The notes below the pieces were generated by a model, which saw only the letters and a list, made by a program, of their open reading frames with translations, was not told the DNA's origin and ran no database searches. 64,000 bases of DNA from Stenotrophomonas maltophilia R551-3 (lineage in GTDB: Bacteria; Pseudomonadota; Gammaproteobacteria; Xanthomonadales; Xanthomonadaceae). Shown here piece after piece: positions 44,171 to 52,996 of this stretch (position 1 is the first letter of the stretch; every line of letters begins with the position of its first letter). Location of the stretch: the NCBI RefSeq assembly GCF_000020665.1, contig NC_011071.1, positions 1,168,501 to 1,232,500 on the forward strand, written 5' to 3'. A program made the translations under genes and the position numbers.

Positions 44171-45097
44171 ATGGAAACCGTCAGCATCCAGAATCCGGAC
44201 ATGGCCTGGCAGATTGCCGCCGACCTGTATTTCCCGCCGGGTTTTGACCGCCAGCGCAGTTACCCGGCCATCATCAGCATGCACCCGATCGGCAGCTGCA
44301 AGGAGCAGACCTCGGGCAATGTCTATGGCGAGGCCCTGGCCCGCGAGGGCTTCGTGGTCATTGCCTTCGACGCCAGCTTCCAGGGCGCCAGTGGTGGCGA
44401 ACCGCGCTGGATCGAAGACCCGACACAGCGGGTGGAGGATGTTCGCCACGTGGTCGACTACCTGGTCACCTTGCCGTATGTGGATGCCGGACGCATCGGC
44501 GTGCTTGGCATCTGTGGCGGAGGCGGTTACGCGATCAACGCCAGCATGACCGAACGCCGCATCAAGGCCATCACCAGCATCACCGGGGTCAACTTCGGCC
44601 GCCTCAGCCGTGAAGCCTTCGGTGGCTTCGATCCCATTGGCACGCTGGAGGCGATTGCCACCCAGCGCACTGCGGAAATGCGTGGCGGCGAGGCACGCGT
44701 GGACATGTTCCTGCCGATGTCGGTGGAGGAGGGGCGTGCGGCCGGCATCACCGATATCGATGTGCTGGAAGCCACCGAGTACTACCGCACTGCGCGTGGC
44801 CAGAAGCCCAACGGTGCCTCGCGTGCGCTGTTCTCGCACCGCGCTGCGGCGATCGGTTGGGATGCGTTCCACCTGGCCGAGGTACTGCTGACCCAGCCGC
44901 TGCTGGTGGTGATCGGCGACAAGCCGGGCGGCTTCGGTGCCTACCGTGATGGCCTGGAGATCCATGGCCGCGCAGCGTCCAGGCACAAGCAGGTTGCGAT
45001 GATCGAAGGCTGGTCGCACTACGATCTGTACGACAAGCCGGAGCCGGTGGCGCAGGCGCTGGCGGCGGTGATCCCGTTCTTCAGGCAGCATCTGTGA
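44171..45097 (+). CDS. Alpha/beta hydrolase, dienelactone hydrolase/YcjY-like
   Basis: A 308-residue hydrolase. The nucleophile elbow is GICGGG with C115 in place of serine, as in dienelactone hydrolases and YcjY-type proteins; the catalytic histidine is probably in GWSHYDLYD near the C-terminus. No signal peptide. AGAGGAAA precedes the ATG. The divergent LysR regulator suggests substrate-induced expression; the substrate is unknown. Confidence 0.87.
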   Translation: METVSIQNPDMAWQIAADLYFPPGFDRQRSYPAIISMHPIGSCKEQTSGNVYGEALAREGFVVIAFDASFQGASGGEPRWIEDPTQRVEDVRHVVDYLVTLPYVDAGRIGVLGICGGGGYAINASMTERRIKAITSITGVNFGRLSREAFGGFDPIGTLEAIATQRTAEMRGGEARVDMFLPMSVEEGRAAGITDIDVLEATEYYRTARGQKPNGASRALFSHRAAAIGWDAFHLAEVLLTQPLLVVIGDKPGGFGAYRDGLEIHGRAASRHKQVAMIEGWSHYDLYDKPEPVAQALAAVIPFFRQHL

Positions 45098-45139
45098 GGT
45101 GATGCTGCCAAGAGGGTACCGGCTGCTGGTTGTCTGGCA

Positions 45140-46534
45140 TTACCTGGGCGCGGGGTGTCCCGCCCAGTCACCGATGCCGTCCAGTTCCGGTGCAAGTGCG
45201 TGTTCGGCCGCACGCCGCAGCAGTGCCGGTGCGACGTAGTGGCGATGCGTGCTGTCTATCAGCGCCATGTAGATGCGACCGAACGCATTGCGGGTCTGCA
45301 CGCGCGAACCGAGACTGATCTCGACGCCACCATCCGCACGCAGCTGCACCCGCACGCTGCTGCGGAAACGCAGATGGCGGTCGTCGGCACCGAGCAGGAC
45401 TTCCGCGCAGTGGTCATCTGCATCGACCCGCGAATCCAGCACTGGATAATGGCCAGCAAACAACCGGCTGCGGTCATTGGACAGCAGCGACGATACCGGG
45501 CAGCCCAGCGGTGAGGTGCGCAGCCTCAGCGGCGCAACCAGGCGGTTGCGCAGCGCCATCAACCGGTCCACGCCGCTTGGGGGATTGCGCAGGAAGCCTT
45601 CCAGTACCTCGGCCAGCAGTGCCGACGCGGAACGCTGCCGCACCTGCGTCCTGTCCAGCAGCAGCGTAGTCAGGTCCTGGTAGTGGCTGAGCGGTAGCGC
45701 AGTGGCGAGCAGGCCGTCGCTGTGTGGTGCCTGTGACTGGATGGGGTAGGCCGGCGTAGCGCGTTCGACGAACCCACGCAGCGGTTGCAATGTGATCCGC
45801 CGCAGCGGGCCGAACCATGCGCGGGTGCGCGCGCATAGCTGGGCACGCAGGCTGGGGGGCGCAGCCTGCAGTGACAGCTGCATCAGCGGCGTGGCCGCCA
45901 GAGCGGCTGCCGTCGGCCAGCAGGCTTCCGGCAGTACGTCAGTGAGGCTGGGAATGTCGGCGGCATTGCGCTGTACCTGCGCACGGGTGTGCTCGCTCAT
46001 CGCACCGGCCAGTTCATTGCTGTGGCACGACAGCGCGAACAGCGCCGGATGGTTGCGGTGGTTCGATGCGAACTGGTGCCAGGTGCCGCCACCGAAGCGC
46101 ACGGTGAACAGGCAGTCCGGCGGGATGCGGACGCGCCGCAGCGTGCGCGCGAAGACGCCGGGATCGCTCGCCAGCTCCGCGTCGGAAACGCTGGCGAAGC
46201 GCAGCTCGGCGCCGGCGCTGCCGGCGACGGCCGTGAACATGCGTGGACCGGCATGGCGATGGAACGGATGGCCACCGGCACCAACAGAGAAACTGTACAG
46301 CGAGGACGGATCACCCTGCTGCAGATGCATGCCGCCCAGCCGTGCCGAGGGCTCATCCAGCGCATCGATGAAGGCCGGATGGTGGCGCTGGCGCTGGTTG
46401 GCGTCGATGATCAGTGCATCACCGGCACCGATGCCCAATTGCGCGATCAGCGTGACTTCGGTCGGGCTGGCTCCTTCCCGGGCGGGAAGCTGGACGGCTG
46501 GAAACGAACGGCGGTCGCGGGTCGGTCCAGGCAT
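45140..46534 (-). CDS. Cupin-like/DUF2867-like protein under ArsR control
   Basis: 464 residues in two parts. The N-terminal 170 residues look like a cupin-type barrel (HPFHRHAGPRMF and FGGGTWHQFASN with possible metal-binding histidines). The C-terminal 190 residues (LSHYQDLTTLLLDRTQ; LMALRNRLVAPLRLRTSPLG; FGRIYMALIDSTHRHYVAPALL) resemble DUF2867. No signal peptide. It begins 24 bases after the ArsR gene and has AAGGAG as ribosome binding site, so both are one operon. Function unknown. Confidence 0.7.
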   Translation of the reverse strand: MPGPTRDRRSFPAVQLPAREGASPTEVTLIAQLGIGAGDALIIDANQRQRHHPAFIDALDEPSARLGGMHLQQGDPSSLYSFSVGAGGHPFHRHAGPRMFTAVAGSAGAELRFASVSDAELASDPGVFARTLRRVRIPPDCLFTVRFGGGTWHQFASNHRNHPALFALSCHSNELAGAMSEHTRAQVQRNAADIPSLTDVLPEACWPTAAALAATPLMQLSLQAAPPSLRAQLCARTRAWFGPLRRITLQPLRGFVERATPAYPIQSQAPHSDGLLATALPLSHYQDLTTLLLDRTQVRQRSASALLAEVLEGFLRNPPSGVDRLMALRNRLVAPLRLRTSPLGCPVSSLLSNDRSRLFAGHYPVLDSRVDADDHCAEVLLGADDRHLRFRSSVRVQLRADGGVEISLGSRVQTRNAFGRIYMALIDSTHRHYVAPALLRRAAEHALAPELDGIGDWAGHPAPR

Positions 46535-46558
46535 GGTCGCGCTCCTTGGCAGGGATGC

Positions 46559-46870
46559 TCAGCGGGCAGGGGACTTGCGGCGGGCGCGGGCTTCGCGCTT
46601 GAGCGGGCCACCGACCGGACAGACTTCAGCGGCCCAGGAGAACAGCGTATTGGCCAGGCGGTCCGGCACCTGCCGGAAGTACACGAACTGGCCACGCTTC
46701 TCGCGTTCGATCAGCCCGGCTTCCTCAAGGATGCGCAGATGGCTGGACAGCGCGGGCTTGCTGAAATCGAAGCGCTCGGCCAGTTCACCCGCGCTGAGCT
46801 CACCGGCGCTGAGGTAGGCCAGGATCTGCCGGCGCGCGGTGGAGGCAAGGGCTTCGAAGATGCGGTCCAT
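46559..46870 (-). CDS. ArsR family transcriptional regulator
   Basis: A 103-residue winged-helix repressor of the SdpR-like subgroup (IFEALASTARRQILAYLSAGELSAGELAERF; SKPALSSHLRILEEAGLIEREKRGQ). It has no CxC metal site of the ArsR/SmtB type, so the signal is probably not a thiol-bound metal. A 7-bp inverted repeat lies 8 bases upstream, and a cupin/DUF2867-like gene is co-transcribed. Confidence 0.92.
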   Translation of the reverse strand: MDRIFEALASTARRQILAYLSAGELSAGELAERFDFSKPALSSHLRILEEAGLIEREKRGQFVYFRQVPDRLANTLFSWAAEVCPVGGPLKREARARRKSPAR

Positions 46871-46878
46871 GGCGAGCT

Positions 46879-46898
46879 AATTAACTAATTCGTTAATT
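46879..46898. promoter_or_regulatory. Probable ArsR operator
   Basis: AATTAAC, six bases, GTTAATT: an inverted repeat in an AT-rich pocket just ahead of the ArsR start, in the likely promoter. Confidence 0.65.
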
Positions 46899-46998
46899 GA
46901 TAGTCCTCCCGCTGCAGCCGGCTGTCAAGCGTCGGCCAGTTGCACGGCCCGCATGCCCTTTGCCATCCTCCCCGCTGCTTTCCGTCTTTGGAGTTTCG

Positions 46999-47580
46999 AT
47001 GCGCGCTGCGTTCTGGCTGGTCCTGGCCCTGCTGCCCACCCTGGCTGTGGCACAGCCCGCGCGAGCGGCCAAGGACAATGCCTCCGCGCAGGACCCCTTC
47101 AGCGAACTGTTCGATACCGCCTGCATGCAGCACATCGGTGCCCCGGCGCGGCTGCAGTCGTTGATGGAATCCAATGGACTGTCGCCGTTGCAGCCTGCCG
47201 AAGCGGCCACGCTGCTGCAGGGCCAGCCAGGCGTGGCCTGGATGGTGCCGCTGGCCAGTGGCCGCTATGCGGTGAGCTGGGCCGACGATGGCACCTGCAC
47301 GGTGTATGCGGAGAAGGCCGATGTGGCGGTGGTGCAGAAGGGCTTCGCACGGTTGATGCTGGCCGCACCGAAGCCGTTGCAGGCACGTTCGCTGCCGGGG
47401 CGCGGGCCGCTTTCGGCCGATCAGGTCGCCATCCAGTACGGCTGGGCCGCGCCCGGCCAGAGCAGGCTGCAGGTCCGTTTCCGCCTGGTCACGCGGCAGG
47501 CACCGGAGGCCGGCGTGCAGGCGATGGCGTCGGCGACCCCGGGCGAGGCGATGCTGGAACAGGCTGCGCCCGGACGCTAG
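46999..47580 (+). CDS. Exported protein of unknown function
   Basis: A 193-residue protein with a Sec signal peptide (MRAAFWLVLALLPTLAVAQPARA). The mature part, FDTACMQHIGAPARLQSLMESNGL, then ASGRYAVSWADDGTCTVYAEKA, holds two cysteines that may pair in the periplasm, and resembles the NMCC_0638-type family seen in several proteobacteria; I am not certain. GGAG lies before the ATG. Divergent from the ArsR gene. Confidence 0.7.
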   Translation: MRAAFWLVLALLPTLAVAQPARAAKDNASAQDPFSELFDTACMQHIGAPARLQSLMESNGLSPLQPAEAATLLQGQPGVAWMVPLASGRYAVSWADDGTCTVYAEKADVAVVQKGFARLMLAAPKPLQARSLPGRGPLSADQVAIQYGWAAPGQSRLQVRFRLVTRQAPEAGVQAMASATPGEAMLEQAAPGR

Positions 47581-47655
47581 CGCCGGGCCTGGCGCGGCGG
47601 CCGATGCAGGGGCCACGCTCGCGATTCAGTTTTTCATCGGGGATGTGGTATATCG

Positions 47656-47667
47656 TTTATCGATAAA
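47656..47667. promoter_or_regulatory. Palindrome upstream of the DUF2975/XRE pair
   Basis: TTTATCGATAAA, a perfect 12-bp palindrome preceded by TATATCG, 42 bases before the DUF2975 start. Probable binding site of the co-encoded XRE regulator. Confidence 0.5.
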
Positions 47668-47709
47668 TCCACCCCGGGGCGGCGAAGCCACCCCAACACC
47701 GGAGGCCGC

Positions 47710-48258
47710 TTGACCGCTCGTCCCGCCCGCGCCAGACCCGCGCGAGGCTTGTTCACCCTGGCCCAGGCCGCCGTACAGGCCGTCCGGGCGATGTGCTGGC
47801 TGGGCATCCTGGCCGCACTGCTGGCCGTGCCGCTGGTCGCCCACGACCGTCGCTGGCTGCTCGACAGCGTCCACGACGCCAATGCCGCCGCCGCGCATGG
47901 CAACGACCTGTTCCTGCATTTCTGCCTGGGCCTGGGCGCGATCGTCGCGCTGCTGGTGCTGTGCCTGGTGTTCCTGCGCCACCTGCTGCGGCTGCTGGCA
48001 TCGGCGGCACGCGAGCGGCCGTTCACCCATGCCAATGCGCAGCGCCTGCAGCGCATGGCGTGGTTGATGCTGGCGATGGAACTGCTGTCGATCCTGATCG
48101 GCGCCTACGCCGCATGGATGGGCCCGGACTTCACCTGGATGGAAGTCGGTGGCGGCATGTCGATCACCGGCCTGGTCGCGGTGCTGATGCTGTTCGTGCT
48201 GGCACGCGTGTTTGCCGTGGGTGCGGCGATGCGCGATGACCTCGACGGTGTCATCTGA
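47710..48258 (+). CDS. DUF2975 membrane protein
   Basis: A 182-residue inner-membrane protein with four hydrophobic segments (MCWLGILAALLAVPLVA; FLHFCLGLGAIVALLVLCLVFL; AWLMLAMELLSILIGAYAA; SITGLVAVLMLFVLARVF) and the family-typical PFTHANAQRLQRMAWLML. The start is TTG with GGAGG just upstream. Its stop overlaps the start of the XRE gene (TGATG). DUF2975/YozG-like pairs are common; the role is unknown, possibly a membrane signal module. Confidence 0.85.
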   Translation: MTARPARARPARGLFTLAQAAVQAVRAMCWLGILAALLAVPLVAHDRRWLLDSVHDANAAAAHGNDLFLHFCLGLGAIVALLVLCLVFLRHLLRLLASAARERPFTHANAQRLQRMAWLMLAMELLSILIGAYAAWMGPDFTWMEVGGGMSITGLVAVLMLFVLARVFAVGAAMRDDLDGVI

Positions 48259-48482
48259 TGGCGATTGTCATCACCCTGGACCGCATGCTGCAGCAGCGGG
48301 GAATGACCCTGTCCGAGCTGGCCGGGCGCATCGACATCACCCTGGCCAACCTGTCGATCCTGAAGACCGGCAAGGCGCGCGCCATCCGCTTTTCCACGCT
48401 GGATGCGATCTGCCGCGAGCTGCAGTGCACGCCTGGCGATCTGCTCGGGCATGACCCGGCGCAGGCGCAGGAGGCTGACTGA
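48258..48482 (+). CDS. XRE family regulator, YozG-like
   Basis: A 74-residue single helix-turn-helix protein (LDRMLQQRGMTLSELAGRIDIT; LSILKTGKARAIRFSTLDAICRELQCTPGDLL). Translationally coupled to the DUF2975 gene by a one-base overlap. Likely autoregulator through the TTTATCGATAAA site. Confidence 0.9.
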   Translation: MAIVITLDRMLQQRGMTLSELAGRIDITLANLSILKTGKARAIRFSTLDAICRELQCTPGDLLGHDPAQAQEAD

Positions 48483-48525
48483 GTGTTTCCCCTTTTCCCT
48501 TACCTACTGACGAAACGGACCTGAA

Positions 48526-50067
48526 ATGGAATGGTTGGCTGACCCCTCGATATGGATGGGCCTTGCAACCCTGGTCGTGCTGGAGATCGTTCTCGGCATC
48601 GACAACCTGGTGTTCATCGCGATCCTTGCCGACAAACTACCGCCGCACCAGCGTGACCGCGCGCGGGTGATCGGCCTGGCGCTGGCGCTGCTGATGCGGC
48701 TGGTGCTGCTGGCCGCGCTGGCATGGATCATGAAGTTGACCGAGCCGCTGCTCACGCTGTTCGACCACAGCTTCTCCGGGCGTGACCTGATCCTGCTGGG
48801 CGGTGGCTTGTTCCTGTTGTTCAAGGGCACGATGGAACTGCACGAGCGCCTGGAGGGCCGCGAACACCACGAAGATGGCAAGAAGGTCTACGCCAGCTTC
48901 GCGATGGTGGTGGCTCAGATTGTGGTGCTCGACGCGGTGTTCTCGCTGGACTCGGTGATCACCGCAGTGGGCATGGTCGACAACCTGGGCGTGATGTATG
49001 CCGCGGTGACCATCGCGATGGTGCTGATGCTGGTGGCCAGCAAGCCGCTGACCCGCTTCGTCAACAAGCATCCCACGGTGGTGGTGCTGTGCCTGGGCTT
49101 CCTGCTGATGATCGGTTTCAGCCTGGTGGCCGAAGGCCTGGGCTACAAGATTCCGAAGGGCTATCTGTACGCGGCCATCGCCTTCTCGATCCTGGTCGAA
49201 GCCTTCAACCAGTGGGTGCGTTTCAACCGTGAGCGCAACGAGCGCCGCCAGCCGTTCCGTCAGCGCACCGCCGACGCCGTGCTGCGCATGCTCGGCGCGC
49301 GCCCGGCCAATGGTCATCACGACGAAGAAGCCAGCGAGCAGGTGGACGCCGAAGAGCGCCTGCAGCCGGCCGAGCACGAGATGATCCGCAGCGTGCTGGG
49401 CCTGGCCGATCGCCCGGTGTCGAGCGTGATGACCGTGCGTGCCGACGTGCAGTGGATCGACATGGCGCGTGGGCCGGAGGATGTGGTGGCACGCCTGGTG
49501 GCGTCGCCGCACACTCGCTTGCTGGTGGGCGATGGCGATCTGGACAGCCTGCGCGGCGTGGTACAGAGCCGCGACCTGCTGGCCGACCTGCTGCAGGGCA
49601 GGCCGCTGCAGCTGGAAGCCAACCTGCGCGAGCCGCAGTACGTGCTGTCGAGTGCCAGCGCATTGCAGGCGCTGGAACTGATCCGCCAGCACCCGGTACC
49701 GCTGGCGGTGGCGGTGGACGAGTACGGCAGCGTGGAAGGCCTGGTGACCGCCAACGACCTGCTGGCGGCCATTGCCGGTGACCTGGTCGACACCCAGGAC
49801 GAGCGCTATGGCGTGGTCGCGCAGGGCGAAGATTGCTGGGAGGCCGATGGTGCGCTGACCCTGGACGATCTGCAGCGCCTGGCCGGTGTGTCGCTGCCGC
49901 GCAGTGCCGACTACATGACCATCTCCGGGCTGGTGCTGGAACAGCTGGGCCGCCTGCCGGACGTCGGCGATGCGGTGGAGGTGACCAGTGTACGTGTCAC
50001 CGTGCTGGCGATGGAGAAGCGCCGCATCACGCGCCTGCGGGTGGAACGCATCGACGGACTGGCTTGA
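48526..50067 (+). CDS. TerC family membrane protein with CBS and CorC/HlyC domains
   Basis: A 513-residue protein of the YoaE/YegH type. The TerC part (about 1-235) has seven or so hydrophobic segments with the conserved acidic sites in [16 protein letters not shown] and [17 protein letters not shown]. Then come two CBS domains (about 285-410) and a transporter-associated CorC/HlyC domain (about 425-513). Likely an inner-membrane metal (manganese-type) exporter or tellurite-related protein regulated by a nucleotide. Confidence 0.9.
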   Translation: MEWLADPSIWMGLATLVVLEIVLGIDNLVFIAILADKLPPHQRDRARVIGLALALLMRLVLLAALAWIMKLTEPLLTLFDHSFSGRDLILLGGGLFLLFKGTMELHERLEGREHHEDGKKVYASFAMVVAQIVVLDAVFSLDSVITAVGMVDNLGVMYAAVTIAMVLMLVASKPLTRFVNKHPTVVVLCLGFLLMIGFSLVAEGLGYKIPKGYLYAAIAFSILVEAFNQWVRFNRERNERRQPFRQRTADAVLRMLGARPANGHHDEEASEQVDAEERLQPAEHEMIRSVLGLADRPVSSVMTVRADVQWIDMARGPEDVVARLVASPHTRLLVGDGDLDSLRGVVQSRDLLADLLQGRPLQLEANLREPQYVLSSASALQALELIRQHPVPLAVAVDEYGSVEGLVTANDLLAAIAGDLVDTQDERYGVVAQGEDCWEADGALTLDDLQRLAGVSLPRSADYMTISGLVLEQLGRLPDVGDAVEVTSVRVTVLAMEKRRITRLRVERIDGLA

Positions 50068-50080
50068 CCAACGCCTTGTT

Positions 50081-50139
50081 GTAGAGCCGAGCCAATGCTC
50101 GGCTGCATTTTGAGAAGCCGAGGGCAGGCTCGGCTCTAC
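50081..50139. repeat. SMAG (GTAG) palindromic repeat, inverted dimer
   Basis: GTAGAGCCGAGCCAATGCTCGGCT at 50081 mirrored by AGCCGAGGGCAGGCTCGGCTCTAC ending at 50139, 13 bases after the TerC gene. Confidence 0.85.
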
Positions 50140-50188
50140 ACAACACTGCCCGCAACCTTCACCATGGCGGGCCCGCATTCTTTCCCGG

Positions 50189-50254
50189 ATGGTTGCAGTG
50201 CTGAGTACGATCGGTTTGTTGATGGGCCTGTACGTGGCCTGGCGCCTGTTCTAG
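50189..50254 (+). CDS. Possible 21-residue hydrophobic small protein
   Basis: An ATG at 50189 opens a 21-codon frame (MVAVLSTIGLLMGLYVAWRLF) ending in TAG at 50254, ten bases before the metallophosphoesterase ATG and in the same frame. It would be a single membrane helix. It lacks a good ribosome binding site, so this is tentative. Confidence 0.3.
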   Translation: MVAVLSTIGLLMGLYVAWRLF

Positions 50255-50263
50255 CCACTGCGC

Positions 50264-51325
50264 ATGCCCATCTGGATGAAGGTCGTGCTGTCGCTGCTGC
50301 TGGTGGGCGTGGCCGTGCAGCTGCGCATCGTCGCTACCTTCTGGGGCACGATGGCCTCGCCGGAAATTCCGAAGCTGGCCATCGCCACGTTGGCCACGGG
50401 TTCGACTGCCGTACTGCTGCTGGCGCTGGTCCTGCTGGTGCTGGACGCTGGCCTGCTGTTGTCGCGGATCCTGCGCAGGCCACGTGCTGTATCGGCCCTG
50501 CGCGCGCCGAAGCTGCGGCCGGTGGCGGGTGTGCTGGCGCTGCTGGTCAGTGGCTATGGCGTCAGCCAGGGCATGGCCGTCCCCAAGCCCCGGCAGATCG
50601 AGGTGAGCATCGCCGGACTGCCGGCTTCGTTCGACGGCTATCGCGTGCTGCAGCTGACCGACATCCATGCCAGCCGCCTGTTGACCGGTGACTGGGTACG
50701 CAAGGTCGTGGACCAGAGCAACGCACTGACGCCGGACCTGACCGTGATCACCGGCGACCTGATCGACGGCAGCGTCGAGGCCCGCCGCGATGACGCGCGG
50801 CCGTTGGCCGACCTGCATGCACCGGATGGCGTCATCGCCATCACCGGCAATCACGAGTACTACGCGCAATACCAGGAGTGGATGCAGGCGTTCCGCGCGC
50901 TGCACATGCAGGTGCTGGAGAACAGCCACCTGCAGGTACGACGCGGTGATGCAGCGCTGACCATCGCCGGCGTCACCGACCCGGTGGCGGCCCGCTATGG
51001 CCTGCCTCTGCCGGATCTGGAGGCCGCGCTTGCCGGTGCTGATCCGGGCGCGCCGGTGATCCTGCTCGACCATCGCCCGCGCAATGCGCGCGAGGCTGCC
51101 GCACGCGGGGTGAAGCTGCAGCTGTCCGGGCATACACATGGCGGCCAGATCATCGGCATGGACCAGCTTGTGAAGCGTGCCAATGGCGGTTATGTGTCCG
51201 GGCGTTACGAGGTGGACGGCATGACCCTGTACGTGAGCAACGGTGCCGGCCTCTGGGCCGGATTTCCGGCACGCATCGGTGTGCCGTCTGAGATCACCTT
51301 GATCACCCTGCGCCGCGCCCCGTGA
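50264..51325 (+). CDS. Membrane-anchored metallophosphoesterase
   Basis: A 353-residue protein with four N-terminal hydrophobic segments (about 5-110) and a calcineurin-like phosphoesterase domain: DIHAS (DxH), GDLIDGS, GNHEYY and GHTHGGQ, the complete set of metal ligands. Related to YkuE/YaeI-type enzymes; it may act on a phospholipid or UDP-lipid. An in-frame stop 12 bases upstream fixes the start at 50264 at the earliest. A strong hairpin follows. Confidence 0.9.
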   Translation: MPIWMKVVLSLLLVGVAVQLRIVATFWGTMASPEIPKLAIATLATGSTAVLLLALVLLVLDAGLLLSRILRRPRAVSALRAPKLRPVAGVLALLVSGYGVSQGMAVPKPRQIEVSIAGLPASFDGYRVLQLTDIHASRLLTGDWVRKVVDQSNALTPDLTVITGDLIDGSVEARRDDARPLADLHAPDGVIAITGNHEYYAQYQEWMQAFRALHMQVLENSHLQVRRGDAALTIAGVTDPVAARYGLPLPDLEAALAGADPGAPVILLDHRPRNAREAAARGVKLQLSGHTHGGQIIGMDQLVKRANGGYVSGRYEVDGMTLYVSNGAGLWAGFPARIGVPSEITLITLRRAP

Positions 51326-51333
51326 CCTGAAGT

Positions 51334-51374
51334 GGGGTCAGATTCCTTTCCCTGCGGGAAAGGGATCTGACCCC
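51334..51374. repeat. Large perfect-stem hairpin (GGGGTCAGAT type)
   Basis: Arms GGGGTCAGATTCCTTTCCC (51334-51352) and GGGAAAGGGATCTGACCCC (51356-51374) with a TGC loop form a 19-bp stem with a single G-T mismatch. It lies 8 bases after the metallophosphoesterase. Its size suggests a mobile repeat that also ends transcription. Confidence 0.7.
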
Positions 51375-51397
51375 TGACAGACCACATGGAAGGAACC

Positions 51398-51808
51398 ATG
51401 TCCCATCGCCGCGCACCCATGGAACGCCTGATCCGGGCCAATGCGGACGAGATCAATCGGCTGCGCCAAGCCATCCGCGAGGCCGCTGGCACGCGCTGGC
51501 GTGGCCCGGAAGAAATGCAGCGGCATGCGGCAGCCTGCGCGGAATACAACCAGCGCTATGAACAGCTTGCTTTCCCGGGTGGCTACGCCAACGCGCTGAA
51601 GCAACTTGCCGAACGCGATCCAGATACGGTGGATGTCGTGCTGACCTTCCTTGAGGTGCGCCCGTACTTCTTCCGTTCCGGATATATGTGGAAGACGCTG
51701 CTGAAGCGTGTGCCACGGGCACCGATGGGTGTGAAGCAGCAGGCCCGGATGCAGAAGATCCTCGATGCCTACGCTGCTTACCGGGCGGGAAGCAGGCACT
51801 CCCAGTAG
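51398..51808 (+). CDS. Hypothetical cytosolic protein
   Basis: 136 residues from the ATG at 51398 (AAGGAACC in front; an ATG four codons earlier is weaker). Basic, mostly helical protein with no signal or membrane segment (MERLIRANADEINRLRQAI; WKTLLKRVPRAPMGVKQQAR). No recognised domain. Its neighbours give no hint of function. Confidence 0.6.
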   Translation: MSHRRAPMERLIRANADEINRLRQAIREAAGTRWRGPEEMQRHAAACAEYNQRYEQLAFPGGYANALKQLAERDPDTVDVVLTFLEVRPYFFRSGYMWKTLLKRVPRAPMGVKQQARMQKILDAYAAYRAGSRHSQ

Positions 51809-51905
51809 CTCCACGCCATGCGTGGAGGTCGCGCCGCACCCAGCGTCCCAGTCGGCCGCGGATCGGCGATCATGTGCACTGGGTCCTGAAACCAGGAAAG
51901 ACGCA

Positions 51906-52919
51906 ATGCAGGGAACGCATCCTTCAACCGGGCGCCGACGACACGCTGTGCTGCTGATCGCCGCATTGCTGCCGGTGGCCTGCCAGCGCACGCCTGACGC
52001 ATCGGATGAGGCGCCGAGTGCAGACACGCCGGTTGTCGCGCCAGCGGCCGCCACTGATCTCTCCCCGCTGCTGGATGCCCTGCCGACCTGTGCGCTGGAC
52101 GGCTGGTACATCGATCAGCAAACCGACCGCCCGGCCCACCCCTGGCTGGCCGCGAATGCGCCACGACCCTGCAAGAAGGACGAGGAGAACGAGATCGCCA
52201 CGTTCTGCGTGCAGGGGCAGTGGAAGGGACTGCCGGTGGAGGAGGTGATCCTGCCGACGATGACCTTCGTTTCGTTCCGTGGTGCGAAGATCGGCCTGCC
52301 GTTGGAGAAGGCGCGTCCGATCGTCCGCGAACGCTTCGGACAGGCTTTCCCGGGTGGTGCGCCTTACGAAGCGGGTCGCGAGCCGAAGCTGATGGCCGAT
52401 CCCGAGGATGCGCAGCGTTCGTGGCTGCTGTGCAGCACGCCCGAGCCGGGGGGCGATGTGGGCAGCCAGGCAGGCGTCAGCTACTCGGGCATGAACCTGC
52501 CCTACGACCACGACGGCTGCAGCTACCGCTACAGCCCGGTCGACTTCTGCGATGCGCGGCACCGCGCAGCCATCGAAGATGCGCTCCAGCACCAGAAACC
52601 CAATTTCAACCAGCACTATCTGCTGGTGCAGGTCGATGATCGTCCCGAGTACTTCCAGCGCACGCTGGTGCTGGTCGATACCCGCACGGGCAGGGTGACG
52701 CCACTGCCGTTCGATGCCTTCACCGGACCAGCAGGGAGAGGCGGAGATGCCACCGGCTACGGGACACTGGAAACGGGCGTGGACCAGCCGCAGTTCTGCC
52801 TCGACGGCGCGTTGCTGGTCTACCGTGTGTTCGAGGAAGGTCGCTTCTGCTTCGGCTTTGACGGTGAGCGATTCACCGGCCATGAAACCCAGTACATGCA
52901 GGCGACGGACAGCCGATGA
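51906..52919 (+). CDS. Exported or lipid-anchored protein of unknown function
   Basis: 337 residues. An N-terminal hydrophobic segment (HAVLLIAALLPVACQR) may be a signal peptide with an atypical lipobox. The mature protein contains about eight cysteines, e.g. LPTCALDGWYID, APRPCKKDE and DHDGCSYRYSPVDFCDAR, so disulfides are likely. No known domain recognised. AGGAAAG precedes the ATG. Stands alone between a hypothetical gene and an MFS gene. Confidence 0.65.
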   Translation: MQGTHPSTGRRRHAVLLIAALLPVACQRTPDASDEAPSADTPVVAPAAATDLSPLLDALPTCALDGWYIDQQTDRPAHPWLAANAPRPCKKDEENEIATFCVQGQWKGLPVEEVILPTMTFVSFRGAKIGLPLEKARPIVRERFGQAFPGGAPYEAGREPKLMADPEDAQRSWLLCSTPEPGGDVGSQAGVSYSGMNLPYDHDGCSYRYSPVDFCDARHRAAIEDALQHQKPNFNQHYLLVQVDDRPEYFQRTLVLVDTRTGRVTPLPFDAFTGPAGRGGDATGYGTLETGVDQPQFCLDGALLVYRVFEEGRFCFGFDGERFTGHETQYMQATDSR

Positions 52920-52996
52920 CCGGTATTTCACCCCGGCCATGACATCCTCCTCGAACCTGCACAATCGGGATCGAGGCTGTTGAAGGCGAACACGCA

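Noticed and set aside
44033..45091. Extension of the LysR frame over the hydrolase gene
   Set aside because: The LysR helix-turn-helix begins normally from the ATG at 44032; the extension is the complement of the alpha/beta hydrolase gene.
50095..50691. 198-codon + strand frame starting in the SMAG repeat after the TerC gene
   Set aside because: It overlaps the metallophosphoesterase in another frame, starts inside a repeat and lacks any domain.
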